Shown in pieces: positions 17,884 through 26,151 of a DNA stretch of 64,000 nucleotides; positions within the stretch are counted from its first letter, which is position 1; the number at the start of each line of letters is the position of its first letter. This DNA comes from Treponema sp. UBA4267 (GTDB lineage Bacteria > Spirochaetota > Spirochaetia > Treponematales > Treponemataceae): positions 59,655-123,654 of the forward strand of contig DGWD01000029.1 of NCBI GenBank assembly GCA_002395155.1, written 5' to 3'. Position numbers and translations under genes: made by a program. The notes below the pieces were generated by a model. It ran no database searches. It saw nothing but the letters and a program-made list of their open reading frames with translations, and was not told the origin of the DNA.

Positions 17884-18924
17884 TTATTCTGCAAGAACCT
17901 TCATAATTTCTTCTACAGCCTTTTCAGTTTTAGCTGGATCGGCATTAAGAGTTTTAGAAGGAATTGGAGCGGCAATTTTGTAGCTTTCTGGAAGTTCTAC
18001 ATTTTTGTTTGCAGGATTCATCCACTGTGTTAAAGGAATAAGTGATTGTGCTTCATCAGAAATAAGGAAGTCTAAGAAGGCTTTAGCACCAGCCTTGTTT
18101 GGAGCACCCTTCAAAATACCAGCACCTTCAACCTGCATTGTATGACCCTGTTCAAATACAGGAGCAATGTAACGATCTGTATTATCATATTCAACATGAC
18201 TTGCAGGACTTGTTGTGTAAGAAATAACTAAAGGAGCTTCTCCCTTCTTAAAAAGACCATAACCAGAAGACCAACCAGGAGCCATTGTCAAAATATTTGG
18301 TTTAAGAGCCTTCCAGTAGTCCAAAACTTTATCACCATAAATTGCAACTGTCCAAGCAACAAATCCAAGTCCTGGTGTTGAAGTACGTGGATCCATCAAA
18401 ATAATTTTCTTTTCATAAACAGGATTTGTAAGATCTTCAAGGCTTTCTGGACATGGCACATTAGATTGGGTATCGTAAATCATTGCAAAGTGACTGTAAT
18501 CAAATGGAGTAAGAGTCCATTTTTTTCCAAGAACTTCTATAACATCTTCTGGAATAAGTTTATCAGCATTTTCTGGCTTATAAGGATCAAGAATTCCAGC
18601 TGCATTTGCTTTATCTGCAATATTATTATCAAGACCAAGAATGATATCGGCCTGAACATTATCCTTTTCAAGAAGAGCACGGCTTAATACCTGAACTCCA
18701 TCACCACAATCTACCCAAGTAATTGTATAATCTGAAGAAGCTTCAAACTTTTCACCAATTTCGCGGCCAGCTCCCCATTCAGAAATAAAAGAATCGTAAG
18801 TGTAAATTACAACTTCCTTTAAACGTGGATCATTAGATTTAGTAGATTTTTTTGAACAGCCAGAAAGAACTGTCAAACCAATAATTGAACATGTAAAGAT
18901 TTTAAAAAGCGAAGATTTGTTCAT
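17884..18924 (-). CDS. thiB: Thiamine-binding lipoprotein of ABC transporter
   Basis: 346 residues. Signal peptide with a lipobox (GLTVLSGCSKK, Cys23) makes it a membrane-anchored binding protein. The mature part follows ThiB closely: EVVIYTYDSFISEWGAG, then VQADIILGLDNNIADKA, and further FDYSHFAMIYDTQ and GPGLGFVAWTV-like blocks. It binds thiamine (and phosphates) outside the inner membrane and hands it to ThiP. The TPP riboswitch immediately upstream confirms the substrate class. GGAGG sits eight bases before the ATG, inside the riboswitch. Confidence 0.94.
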   Translation of the reverse strand: MNKSSLFKIFTCSIIGLTVLSGCSKKSTKSNDPRLKEVVIYTYDSFISEWGAGREIGEKFEASSDYTITWVDCGDGVQVLSRALLEKDNVQADIILGLDNNIADKANAAGILDPYKPENADKLIPEDVIEVLGKKWTLTPFDYSHFAMIYDTQSNVPCPESLEDLTNPVYEKKIILMDPRTSTPGLGFVAWTVAIYGDKVLDYWKALKPNILTMAPGWSSGYGLFKKGEAPLVISYTTSPASHVEYDNTDRYIAPVFEQGHTMQVEGAGILKGAPNKAGAKAFLDFLISDEAQSLIPLTQWMNPANKNVELPESYKIAAPIPSKTLNADPAKTEKAVEEIMKVLAE

Positions 18925-18925
18925 T

Positions 18926-19020
18926 ATCTTCCTCCGCCGGCATTATCCGGATCAGGTTGGGTCCTCATACGAAGACCTACGGGTGTATTCTCAGCCTGGA
19001 ATTTCCAAGCACCCCGGTTT
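18926..19020 (-). promoter_or_regulatory. TPP riboswitch (THI element)
   Basis: The minus strand carries the conserved aptamer parts in order: GGGGTGC, CAGGCTGAGAATACACCC, then AACCTGATCCGGATAATGCC and GGCGGAGGA. The Shine-Dalgarno GGAGG (18930-18934) is part of the aptamer's 3' end, so ligand binding should hide it and stop translation of thiB, with no terminator needed. This controls thiB-thiP. Confidence 0.95.
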
Positions 19021-19101
19021 CTTTTTAGCATTGCACTAAAAGTAGAAACAATTTATCACAATTGAAAAGGTCTTGCAATCAGGTTAAATAATTTTAAAAA
19101 C

Positions 19102-19153
19102 AAAAAAAGCCAGCCCCTTATGTAAAGTGCCCTTTACTTGCAGGAACTGGCTT
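19102..19153 (-). terminator. Intrinsic terminator after hsp20
   Basis: On the minus strand AAGCCAG pairs with CTGGCTT, with an inner GTAAAG/CTTTAC stem, followed by a run of seven T. It ends hsp20 transcription before the thiamine riboswitch. Confidence 0.8.
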
Positions 19154-19171
19154 CCAAATTAGATTACTTCA

Positions 19172-19612
19172 TTAAGCTGCTGTAATTGCAATTTTGCGAG
19201 CTGCTGCAATTGCTTTACGTGGCATATCAATATGCAATACGCCATTTTCAACTTTAGCAGTAATGTTTTCGGCATCTACATCATCAGGAAGAGTAAAGCT
19301 TCTTGAGAACTTAGAGTAAGTACGCTCTTTAATCAAATATTTTGGAGCTTCTTTTGCTTCGGCTTTTTCTTCTTTCTTTTCATCTTTTTCAGATTTAGAT
19401 TCAGAAGAAATTGTCAAAACATTATTCTTGAATTCGATGTTAATATCTTTTTCTGTTTTTCCAGGAAGATCCATCTCCATTGTATATTCATCTTTTTCTT
19501 CTTTTACATCAACCTTTGGTGCAAAAACCTTCTTGTAATTGAAAGATGGCATTAAGAATCCGTCATCTCCAAATCCATCAAACAAGTCATTAAAAAGAGC
19601 TAATTCGTTCAT
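19172..19612 (-). CDS. Small heat shock protein, Hsp20/alpha-crystallin family
   Basis: 146 residues. The alpha-crystallin domain spans about residues 32-140: PKVDVKEEKDEYTMEMDLPG, KTEKDINIEFKNNVLTISSE and the final strand VENGVLHIDMPRK. A lysine/glutamate-rich insert (ESKSEKDEKKEEKAEAKEAP) sits in the loop. It is an ATP-independent chaperone that holds unfolding proteins. TAGGAGG lies seven bases before the ATG. A consensus sigma-54 promoter lies about 120 bases upstream, unusual for this family. Confidence 0.93.
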   Translation of the reverse strand: MNELALFNDLFDGFGDDGFLMPSFNYKKVFAPKVDVKEEKDEYTMEMDLPGKTEKDINIEFKNNVLTISSESKSEKDEKKEEKAEAKEAPKYLIKERTYSKFSRSFTLPDDVDAENITAKVENGVLHIDMPRKAIAAARKIAITAA

Positions 19613-19726
19613 AAATTCCTCCTAGCCAGGCGTTAGTCGCAAGGCCTTGTAATTTGAATATGTCGGAAGCTTGTTGGGTTTCCTTGTAGCTGGGAACTAA
19701 ACTTGTTCTTGCTACACTAAATATAT

Positions 19727-19743
19727 AGCAAATATCGTGCCAA
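19727..19743 (-). promoter_or_regulatory. Sigma-54 (RpoN) promoter upstream of hsp20
   Basis: The minus strand reads TTGGCACGATATTTGCT, an exact match to the -24/-12 consensus TTGGCACG-N4-TTGCT with the GG and GC pairs at the required spacing. Transcription would start near 19716, giving hsp20 a leader of about 100 bases. An inverted repeat TTGTAA-N5-TTACAA (19746-19762) lies just upstream and could bind a regulator. Confidence 0.75.
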
Positions 19744-19835
19744 CCTTGTAAAAAGCTTACAAACAAAATAATTTCCCCAGTTTTCCTTTTTTTATGATAA
19801 AGAAAAGCCTTCCCATATCACTTTTTATGATGATG

Positions 19836-20074
19836 AAAGGACAATTTTACTCAAATGCTTTAGTTTCAATTTTTAATTTGAGACCTTTTGACCCATGAAT
19901 TTAAAATAAATAAAAAAGATTTGAGTAAAATTGTCCTTTAATTTTGTAAACCGCAAGTTGTTTCAACAACTGAGGATTTACAAAACGTTCGCGTAAGCGA
20001 ACATGTAAATAAACAGAGTTTTGTGAAAAAACTCGAGACTTAAAATGAATAGTGCCATCTGCACTATTCATTTT
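19836..20074. repeat. Array of five consecutive stem-loops
   Basis: Five inverted repeats follow one another: perfect 21-bp arms at 19836-19856 and 19919-19939; TTTTGTAAA/TTTACAAAA (19942-19985) enclosing AGTTGTT/AACAACT; GTTCGC-GTAA-GCGAAC (19987-20002) with a stable tetraloop; GAGTTTT/AAAACTC (20016-20034); and perfect 14-bp arms AAAATGAATAGTGC with a 5-base loop (20042-20074). It fills the gap between the divergent hsp20 and tetR genes and holds no gene. Function unknown. Confidence 0.7.
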
Positions 20075-20143
20075 AAACCTTCCATTTTTCGCTTTTCCAT
20101 TACATATCTACAGATATATATCTACAGACAGAAATTTATTCGC

Positions 20144-20172
20144 TTGACACTTTACCTACCGTTCGGTATATT
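20144..20172 (+). promoter_or_regulatory. Sigma-70 promoter of tetR with operator
   Basis: TTGACA (20144-20149) and TATATT (20167-20172) with a 17-bp spacer. The spacer and -10 contain TACCG-TT-CGGTA (20157-20168), the kind of inverted repeat bound by TetR-family repressors, so the gene likely represses itself. The start codon at 20180 is only seven bases past the -10, so the mRNA should be leaderless. Confidence 0.75.
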
Positions 20173-20179
20173 AAATCTC

Positions 20180-20755
20180 ATGGAAGACGAATCAACATTT
20201 TTAAATATCCAATCAATCGCTATTAATCTTTTTGCAACAAGAGGCTACGAGGCAGTTGGCGTTCAGGAAATCTGTAATAAAGCAGGAATTAAAAAACCTA
20301 CTCTTTATTATCACTTTGGAAGCAAGTCGGGACTTCTTAGTCAAATTGCTCAAAGCAAGGGGCAGGAACTTCTAAATACTATTACAGAGGCTGCCAGCTA
20401 CGAACACGACTTTATAAAAAGCCTGACCAAACTTTTAAAAGCCGAAATTAATTTTGCTCAGGAAAATCCAGATTTTTACCGCCTTCACTCTGTCCTTTAC
20501 AATGCCCCAAGTCAAAGTGAATCTAAGCAACTTTATCAACCTTTACTGGACAAAATTCGAGACTGCTACCAGAACTTTTTTCTGCAATCAACAAAAGAAA
20601 TTGGAAACATGAAAGATAAAGAAGCCCTTTACAGCCTGCTCTTCCAGAACAATGTAATTTCTGTGGTAACAAATCTCTTAAACAATAATCTACAGGCAAC
20701 TGACCAGACTATTCACCAGATAATCCACAGTTTTATTTATGGTGTTGTTGCATAG
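20180..20755 (+). CDS. TetR family transcriptional regulator
   Basis: 191 residues. The N-terminal helix-turn-helix is typical: SIAINLFATRGYEAVGVQEI then CNKAGIKKPTLYYHFGSKSG (residues 10-50). The C-terminal ligand-binding part is helical and not specific. I start at the ATG at 20180, not at an upstream ATG at 20045, because that one lies in a stem-loop before the promoter. The amylase gene begins 20 bases after its stop, so the two form an operon; the regulator may sense a sugar-related or unrelated small molecule. Confidence 0.88.
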   Translation: MEDESTFLNIQSIAINLFATRGYEAVGVQEICNKAGIKKPTLYYHFGSKSGLLSQIAQSKGQELLNTITEAASYEHDFIKSLTKLLKAEINFAQENPDFYRLHSVLYNAPSQSESKQLYQPLLDKIRDCYQNFFLQSTKEIGNMKDKEALYSLLFQNNVISVVTNLLNNNLQATDQTIHQIIHSFIYGVVA

Positions 20756-20775
20756 CGTCATAGGAGTACAGAAAA

Positions 20776-22134
20776 ATGGAAAACTTTTTATTTTCAGATA
20801 AAATTACCTATCATATATATCCACTCGGACTCTTTAATTGTCCCCAAAACAACAACTTTACATGTCCGGCTGGAAATGGTTTTGACCTTCTGCAAGGGGA
20901 ACTGGAACGCATAAAAGATTTAGGGGTAAACCTTCTTTACATTGGACCAATTTGTGAATCTTCAAAACATGGCTACGACACCCTGGATTATTACCACGTA
21001 GATCGCCGCCTTGGAAATAACGAAAAATTCGCAAGTTTTTGTAACAGGGCTCACGAAATGGGCTTTTCAATTGTGCTTGATGCTGTCTTTAATCACACTG
21101 GCCGCGACTTTTTTGCCTTTAAGGACCTTTTACAAAACGGACAAAATTCCCCATACAAGGACTGGTATCTTAATCTTCATTTTGACCGCCAGAGTAACTA
21201 CGGAGACCCTTTTGATTATGATGGTTGGGCTGGTTGCAAGGACCTGGTAAAACTCAACGTAGATAATCCACAAGTTCAGGAGCACTTGTTTGGTGCAGTA
21301 GAAATGTGGATGAAGGATTTTAAAATCGACGGCCTCCGCCTGGATGCGGCAGACGTACTTTCTAAAAACTTTATGGATAATTTGAACCGGTTTTGTAAAT
21401 CGCGTAAACAGGATTTTTGGCTTATGGGCGAAGTTGTTCATGGCGATTATAACGACTGGGTTCGTCCAGGCCGGCTAGACAGTGTTACAAACTATCAAAT
21501 TTATACAGCCCTTTATTCAGGCTTTAACGACGCAAACTTTTTTGACCCAGCTTTTAATTTAAACCGTGAATTTGGAGATCCTGGAATCTATAATCATTCT
21601 CCACTCTACACATTCCTAGATAACCACGATGTAAACCGAATTGCGAGTACTGTAAAAAAATCGGAGTTTCTTTATCCTCTTTATGGACTTGCTTTTACAA
21701 TTCCAGGAATTCCGTCAATTTATTACGGTTCCGAATTCGGCATACAAGGTAAACGCGGCCAGTACGATGACTTCCAGCTCCGCCCTAGCCTGCCTCCATT
21801 TGCCCCAATGCCTGATTTTGCTAAACCTCAAACTGACCCGAACGTGCTGGTAGATGTAATAAAACGATTTGCAAAAATCAGACAAAATGAAGTTGCCCTG
21901 CAAAAAGGAAGCTACAAACAAATTGCCGTTACAAACACCCAGTTTATGTTTGAACGTAAGTATTATAATGACCAGATTGTTATTGCAGTAAACAGTGAAG
22001 ATTCAGAAAAATCCATTTACAACAATTTGGACGGAACTTACGAGGACTTGTTAAATGGCGGAACTTTTTCTGGTAAAGAACTGCAGGAATTAAAAATTCC
22101 TGCAATTTGGATTAGGATTTTAAAAAAGAAATAA
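20776..22134 (+). CDS. Alpha-amylase family (GH13) glycosidase, cytoplasmic
   Basis: 452 residues. All GH13 blocks are visible: DAVFNHTG (near residue 102), GLRLDAADVL with the nucleophile Asp (near 190), the acid/base Glu in WLMGEVVHGDYNDW (near 222) and FLDNHDVNRI (near 283). No signal peptide, so it should cut imported maltodextrins inside the cell. It is co-transcribed with the tetR gene. GGAG lies upstream of the ATG. Its 3' end overlaps the convergent patatin gene by 23 bases. Confidence 0.92.
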   Translation: MENFLFSDKITYHIYPLGLFNCPQNNNFTCPAGNGFDLLQGELERIKDLGVNLLYIGPICESSKHGYDTLDYYHVDRRLGNNEKFASFCNRAHEMGFSIVLDAVFNHTGRDFFAFKDLLQNGQNSPYKDWYLNLHFDRQSNYGDPFDYDGWAGCKDLVKLNVDNPQVQEHLFGAVEMWMKDFKIDGLRLDAADVLSKNFMDNLNRFCKSRKQDFWLMGEVVHGDYNDWVRPGRLDSVTNYQIYTALYSGFNDANFFDPAFNLNREFGDPGIYNHSPLYTFLDNHDVNRIASTVKKSEFLYPLYGLAFTIPGIPSIYYGSEFGIQGKRGQYDDFQLRPSLPPFAPMPDFAKPQTDPNVLVDVIKRFAKIRQNEVALQKGSYKQIAVTNTQFMFERKYYNDQIVIAVNSEDSEKSIYNNLDGTYEDLLNGGTFSGKELQELKIPAIWIRILKKK

Positions 22135-22963
22135 CAGCAGATAATGAATTGTTTGCAACCTTTCGACCCTGATCATAAACTCTTTGCAGTTCATCAGGAT
22201 TATGTTCAGTTCTACTAATTCCTAAATCTGTATCTGGGCAAATTACAAAAGCGGAACCTTCTCTTTCGCGTGCAAAAACATATTCTTTTTCCTGGTTGTA
22301 AACTTCGGAACGCTTTGCCATTGCATCTACAATCGCAGGGTACTTTTTTAGAGCCATCCGCATAAGACCTATAAGCTTGTTTGGACCTTTTACAAAGTTT
22401 CTTGGCTGAGTCAAAATTACAATATTTTTGTCGTAACCAATTGACTCAAAATATTGAAGAGGAATTGAATCTGTCATCCCTCCATCCAAAAGTTTATATC
22501 CATCTACTTCCACAATTTTACTTGCCAAAGGCATACTAGCACTTGCACGCATCCAAGTTAAATCATGAGCATCGCAGGTTTTGAGTTCCTTATAAACTGG
22601 TTTTCCGGTTACACAGTCAGAAGCTACAATGTAAAAAGGCATTGGGTTTTCGCGGTAGGTTTTTACATCGTAAATATCAAGTTCATTTGGAATTTTGTTA
22701 TAACAGAAATCGGCACCATAAAGGTCGCCTGTCTTAATCAAGCTTGATAAAGAACAATAACGTTTATCTCGGGCAAAACGTTTATTATAACGGATGGCAC
22801 GTCCAGGTTGTTTAGATTTAAAATTACAGCCAAAAGTTGCTCCGGCAGAAACTCCAATTGCTCCATCAAAGTTCACACCATTTTCCATAAAAACATCAAT
22901 TACTCCGGCAGTAAACATTCCTCTCATTGCACCGCCTTCCATAACCAATCCGTACTTTGACAT
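22112..22963 (-). CDS. Patatin-like phospholipase
   Basis: 283 residues with the patatin dyad: oxyanion loop MEGGAMRGMFTAGV (residues 8-21), nucleophile elbow GVSAG (Ser40), and the catalytic Asp in LLDGGMTDSIPL (near 157). No signal peptide. Related to the YjjU group of cytoplasmic lipid acyl hydrolases. GAGG precedes the ATG. Confidence 0.92.
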   Translation of the reverse strand: MSKYGLVMEGGAMRGMFTAGVIDVFMENGVNFDGAIGVSAGATFGCNFKSKQPGRAIRYNKRFARDKRYCSLSSLIKTGDLYGADFCYNKIPNELDIYDVKTYRENPMPFYIVASDCVTGKPVYKELKTCDAHDLTWMRASASMPLASKIVEVDGYKLLDGGMTDSIPLQYFESIGYDKNIVILTQPRNFVKGPNKLIGLMRMALKKYPAIVDAMAKRSEVYNQEKEYVFAREREGSAFVICPDTDLGISRTEHNPDELQRVYDQGRKVANNSLSAVISFLKS

Positions 22964-22995
22964 ATTTTCCTCTATCAGTTTAGTTTCATTTTAGA

Positions 22996-24633
22996 CTAAT
23001 TGCTATTTTTAAGCTTTTCAATAAAATCAATTTCAGGAATAGGCTTAGAATAAAAGAACCCCTGAATAATTTCACAACCAATATCACGCAAAAAATCGGC
23101 CTGCGATTCTGTTTCTACACCTTCAGCAATAATTGCCATTTGCAGTTTAGCACTCATTCCAACTACAGAACTTAAAATTATAGAACCGCGTTCGTTCTTT
23201 TCCTTGTTGGACATAAAACGCATATCAAGCTTTATAATATCAAAATTAATATCTTTCAATACATTTAAAGAAGAATATCCAGAACCAAAGTCATCCATTT
23301 CAACAACATAACCATGCTCCTGTAATTTTTTAACTACAGAATTGATGTAGGAACTTCCTTCAATAACGGCGGTTTCTGTAATTTCTATGCGAATCTTTTC
23401 AACTGGAACATTATACAGTCCACGACATTCTTCCAGCTTTTCTACAAACTCTGGTTCAATAACATCATATCTTGAAAAGTTTGTTGATATAGGAACCACA
23501 GGAATTCCCTGATTCATACAATTTCGAATGAACTTACAGGCCTGCTCAAAAACGTACATATCCAAAGTAGTGATAAAGTTGTTCTTTTCAAAAACTGGAA
23601 TAAACTGATTTGGCGAAATAAAACCTAAATCTGGATGTGCCCAACGAACCAAAGCCTCGGCACCTACAATCTTACCGGTAATATGACTGTATTGTGGCTG
23701 ATAGTACAAAACAAACTGATTATTATCCAGGGCCGACAACATATCAGAAGTAAGGCTCTGTTCATTTACCAAATTTTCTGTAAGTTTTTCGGTATAGTAA
23801 TTAAAGGTTTTTGTATAACTTCCCTTAATAATTTCTTGAGCAGTTAAAGCCCTGTCGACTTTAGCATTTGCAGATAGATTTTTTTCTGGTTCATTTAAAT
23901 AAATACCTACATTACAAACAATGTTGAAATTTAAATCATAATCTTTAATTTCTTTTACAAGATTCATTGTAAATTGTTCAATGTAAACCTTGTCTGTATA
24001 AACAAGAACCGCAAAACGATCTGCAACAATACGTTCTGCAAATCCATTACTTTCATTATGTAAATGAAGTTTCAGAACATCCGAAATGTGAACTAAAAGT
24101 AAATCTCCACCCGCACTTCCGTATGTATCGTTTATTGCCTTAAAGTGCCATATATCAAAATAAAGAATTGCATAAGGCTGGGTAACGCTATCAACCTTGT
24201 GTTTAAAAGCAGAACGAGTATAAAGTCCTGTCAATTCATCATAATCCAAAAGCTTTGATAAATGATTAAAATACTGGATTTTTTCACTAATATTATTAAA
24301 AGTTACTATAAGTCGTTTTTTAGGATCTGAGAGCAAAAAATCCAAACGGAACCAACAAGGATTCCCCTGGCGGTTTTTAACTTGAATTTCGCGAGATATG
24401 GATTTTACTTCTTTTGATTGAATAATTTCTTTGTAAGCCTGATAAACAATTACAGCAGTTTCTTTATCTACATATCCTTTTTCAAGCAATTCTTTAGCAA
24501 ATGAAATATCATAACTTGTCTTTAAACCTTCAGGAAAAAAAGCTTCAGCATCCTTAGAAAAAGTAAAAGTCTTCTTCTTTAGATTAAAGATAATGAAAAA
24601 ATTAGAAACTGAAGATTGCTGTATATATTCCAT
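22996..24633 (-). CDS. Degenerate-GGDEF plus EAL domain protein (c-di-GMP phosphodiesterase)
   Basis: 545 residues. An N-terminal PAS-like region (1-130) is followed by a GGDEF domain whose active motif is lost (IVADRFAVLV where GGDEF should be), so it should not make c-di-GMP. The EAL domain (about 290-540) keeps its catalytic residues: GAEALVRW, NFSRYD, RIEITETAV, MDDFGSGYSSL and AEGVETESQ, so it should break c-di-GMP down. No membrane segment. A -10-like TATACT lies nine bases before the ATG, so its mRNA may be nearly leaderless. Confidence 0.9.
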   Translation of the reverse strand: MEYIQQSSVSNFFIIFNLKKKTFTFSKDAEAFFPEGLKTSYDISFAKELLEKGYVDKETAVIVYQAYKEIIQSKEVKSISREIQVKNRQGNPCWFRLDFLLSDPKKRLIVTFNNISEKIQYFNHLSKLLDYDELTGLYTRSAFKHKVDSVTQPYAILYFDIWHFKAINDTYGSAGGDLLLVHISDVLKLHLHNESNGFAERIVADRFAVLVYTDKVYIEQFTMNLVKEIKDYDLNFNIVCNVGIYLNEPEKNLSANAKVDRALTAQEIIKGSYTKTFNYYTEKLTENLVNEQSLTSDMLSALDNNQFVLYYQPQYSHITGKIVGAEALVRWAHPDLGFISPNQFIPVFEKNNFITTLDMYVFEQACKFIRNCMNQGIPVVPISTNFSRYDVIEPEFVEKLEECRGLYNVPVEKIRIEITETAVIEGSSYINSVVKKLQEHGYVVEMDDFGSGYSSLNVLKDINFDIIKLDMRFMSNKEKNERGSIILSSVVGMSAKLQMAIIAEGVETESQADFLRDIGCEIIQGFFYSKPIPEIDFIEKLKNSN

Positions 24634-24709
24634 CTATTTTTTAGTATACCTCTGTTGCTTATATAAAACTACTATATTTTTTTTACAAAATTATTAGATT
24701 ATCTGCTTA

Positions 24710-25141
24710 TTATCTGCTTGCCATATAAATTTTTAAGCCACTTTGCAAATCTGAAAGTCTATTTTTCTTTTCCTGCAAATCTTTTTCCATTATTTCTCTT
24801 TCTTCCAATGAATCAGTTAATTCTAATGTATGTTCAAGTTCAGGAATTTCTGTTTCGAGTTCCCTAATCATTTTTTTTGCTTCCGAAACGGCCTTTGGAG
24901 GGCGACCTCCCTTTTTTCCATTTTCTTTACTGGCATTCTTTTTAGCAAGACTTGTAGATTTTCCGTTGAAGGAATATAAAGAATCTATCCAAAACTTAAG
25001 CTTTTTAAGTTCCTGTTCCATTTTAAAGCCCATGTCTTCAAGCTTGCGATCTTGCAAATTCTTGTTATAATCTTCCAATTCCTTTTGCAAATTATTAAGA
25101 TTATTTATTGACTGGTATATTTCTTGGGTCTTCTTACTCAT
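24710..25141 (-). CDS. Coiled-coil hypothetical protein with basic GKKGGRPPK motif
   Basis: 143 residues from the ATG at 25141. Long heptad-rich helices flank a central basic stretch, KKNASKENGKKGGRPPKAVS (near residue 68), which looks like an AT-hook-type DNA-minor-groove contact. Not recognised as a family, but the coiled coil plus GRP core suggests a DNA-associated structural or regulatory protein. TTGATT (25171-25176) and TATCAT (25148-25153), 17 bp apart, place the transcription start on the A of the ATG, so it should be leaderless. Confidence 0.7.
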   Translation of the reverse strand: MSKKTQEIYQSINNLNNLQKELEDYNKNLQDRKLEDMGFKMEQELKKLKFWIDSLYSFNGKSTSLAKKNASKENGKKGGRPPKAVSEAKKMIRELETEIPELEHTLELTDSLEEREIMEKDLQEKKNRLSDLQSGLKIYMASR

Positions 25142-25147
25142 ATTTTT

Positions 25148-25176
25148 ATGATAACCCAATGCTTTAGGATAATCAA
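25148..25176 (-). promoter_or_regulatory. Promoter of the coiled-coil gene, leaderless
   Basis: On the minus strand TTGATT, a 17-bp spacer and TATCAT end seven bases before the ATG at 25141. No ribosome site exists in this gap. Confidence 0.6.
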
Positions 25177-25235
25177 TAAAGTCTTATATAAAACTTTATT
25201 AAAAATATAAATTTTAATTATTACTTAAGAATATA

Positions 25236-25264
25236 TTGATTTTATTTTGATTTATACTTATATT
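25236..25264 (+). promoter_or_regulatory. Promoter of candidate small RNA
   Basis: TTGATT (25236-25241) and TATATT (25259-25264) with a 17-bp spacer. It points away from the coiled-coil gene promoter and towards the stem-loop region and terminator that follow; no protein gene lies in that direction before the convergent znuA-like gene. Confidence 0.5.
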
Positions 25265-25270
25265 ATAAGA

Positions 25271-25368
25271 GGCTTATAAATAAGCTGATAAACTCTCTCC
25301 GATGTTCAGCACAGCTGAACAACAAGGCTTCTAAATAGTGTTACTGTTTGGGAGCCTTGTTTTTTTTT
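25271..25368 (+). ncRNA. Candidate small non-coding RNA with three stem-loops
   Basis: About 98 bases between a good promoter and a strong intrinsic terminator. Three hairpins follow in order: GCTTA-TAAA-TAAGC (25272-25285), GTTCAGC-ACA-GCTGAAC (25304-25320) and AACAAGGCT/AGCCTTGTT (25321-25361) followed by eight T. No open frame of note. It is not a leader, because the next gene is on the other strand. I do not recognise an RNA family. Confidence 0.5.
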
Positions 25369-25395
25369 AACACAAAAGTTCTTTATCTATAATTT

Positions 25396-26151
25396 CTATT
25401 CCAAGGTTTTAATGTTTGCCTTGATTACATTCAAAAGAGCTCCTCTTTCCACATTTTCAGGAAAGTTTCTCCATACAACATATTTTGCATTTGGAGCAAC
25501 TTCTGCCAAAGGAGCCCCCTGAGGATTATGAACATTGTCAATTATAAAGTCATAATTTCCTGTTTTAGCATCTGCAATTTGATCACTTGTAACTGGACCT
25601 GGACCAAATACAGCTGCAATTTCAAGACCTAAATCTTTTGCCAAATAAGTCTGATTTTTATTACAAAGAACTCTAGCCCCTGCAAGTCCTCTTTTTTCCA
25701 AATCAGCCTTAGCATTCGTAATTTCACTTACATATTCCAAAAGACGTTTTTCGCATTTCTCCTGGCTTCCCCAGATTTCAGCAATTTTTCGGCTTTCTTT
25801 TGACACAGTTTCTATTGAATTATCACATGTAATTTTTACCATTTGTGTTTGTCCAACTGCATCGCCCAAAGTCTTCATCATTCTTTCAAAACCTGCATAA
25901 ATGAAATACTGACTTTTTTCGATAGTTTGAATATCGCTTACTGTAATTTCATACTCAGGTGGATGCTGTAAACTTGCTGGGGCAATAATTTTTACCTGAT
26001 CTGCACCTGCAATATCTGCAAATGCTGCTGTCCATGAAGTTGATGCAACAATTTTTCCTTCATCGGAACTAGCTGTAATTTTTTTTGTTTGACGACAACC
26101 TGTTAAAACTAGACCACCAATCAAAACTAACAAAAAAATAATTTTTCTCAT
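25396..26151 (-). CDS. Metal ABC transporter substrate-binding lipoprotein
   Basis: 251 residues with a lipobox (LVLTGCRQ, Cys19). The mature part matches cluster A-I metal binding proteins (ZnuA/TroA type): KIVASTSWTAAFADIAGADQ, QHPPEYEITVSDIQ with a His ligand, and the C-terminal FIIDNVHNPQG. It lacks the long His-rich loop of classic ZnuA, so zinc versus manganese cannot be settled by eye. Its start overlaps the permease stop by 4 bases; the three genes form one operon read ATPase, permease, binding protein. Confidence 0.85.
   Translation of the reverse strand: MRKIIFLLVLIGGLVLTGCRQTKKITASSDEGKIVASTSWTAAFADIAGADQVKIIAPASLQHPPEYEITVSDIQTIEKSQYFIYAGFERMMKTLGDAVGQTQMVKITCDNSIETVSKESRKIAEIWGSQEKCEKRLLEYVSEITNAKADLEKRGLAGARVLCNKNQTYLAKDLGLEIAAVFGPGPVTSDQIADAKTGNYDFIIDNVHNPQGAPLAEVAPNAKYVVWRNFPENVERGALLNVIKANIKTLE

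Noticed and set aside
20045..20179. N-terminal extension of the TetR protein from an ATG at 20045
   Set aside because: That ATG lies within a 14-bp hairpin and the stretch contains the promoter (-35 at 20144, -10 at 20167). The TetR fold starts normally at 20180.
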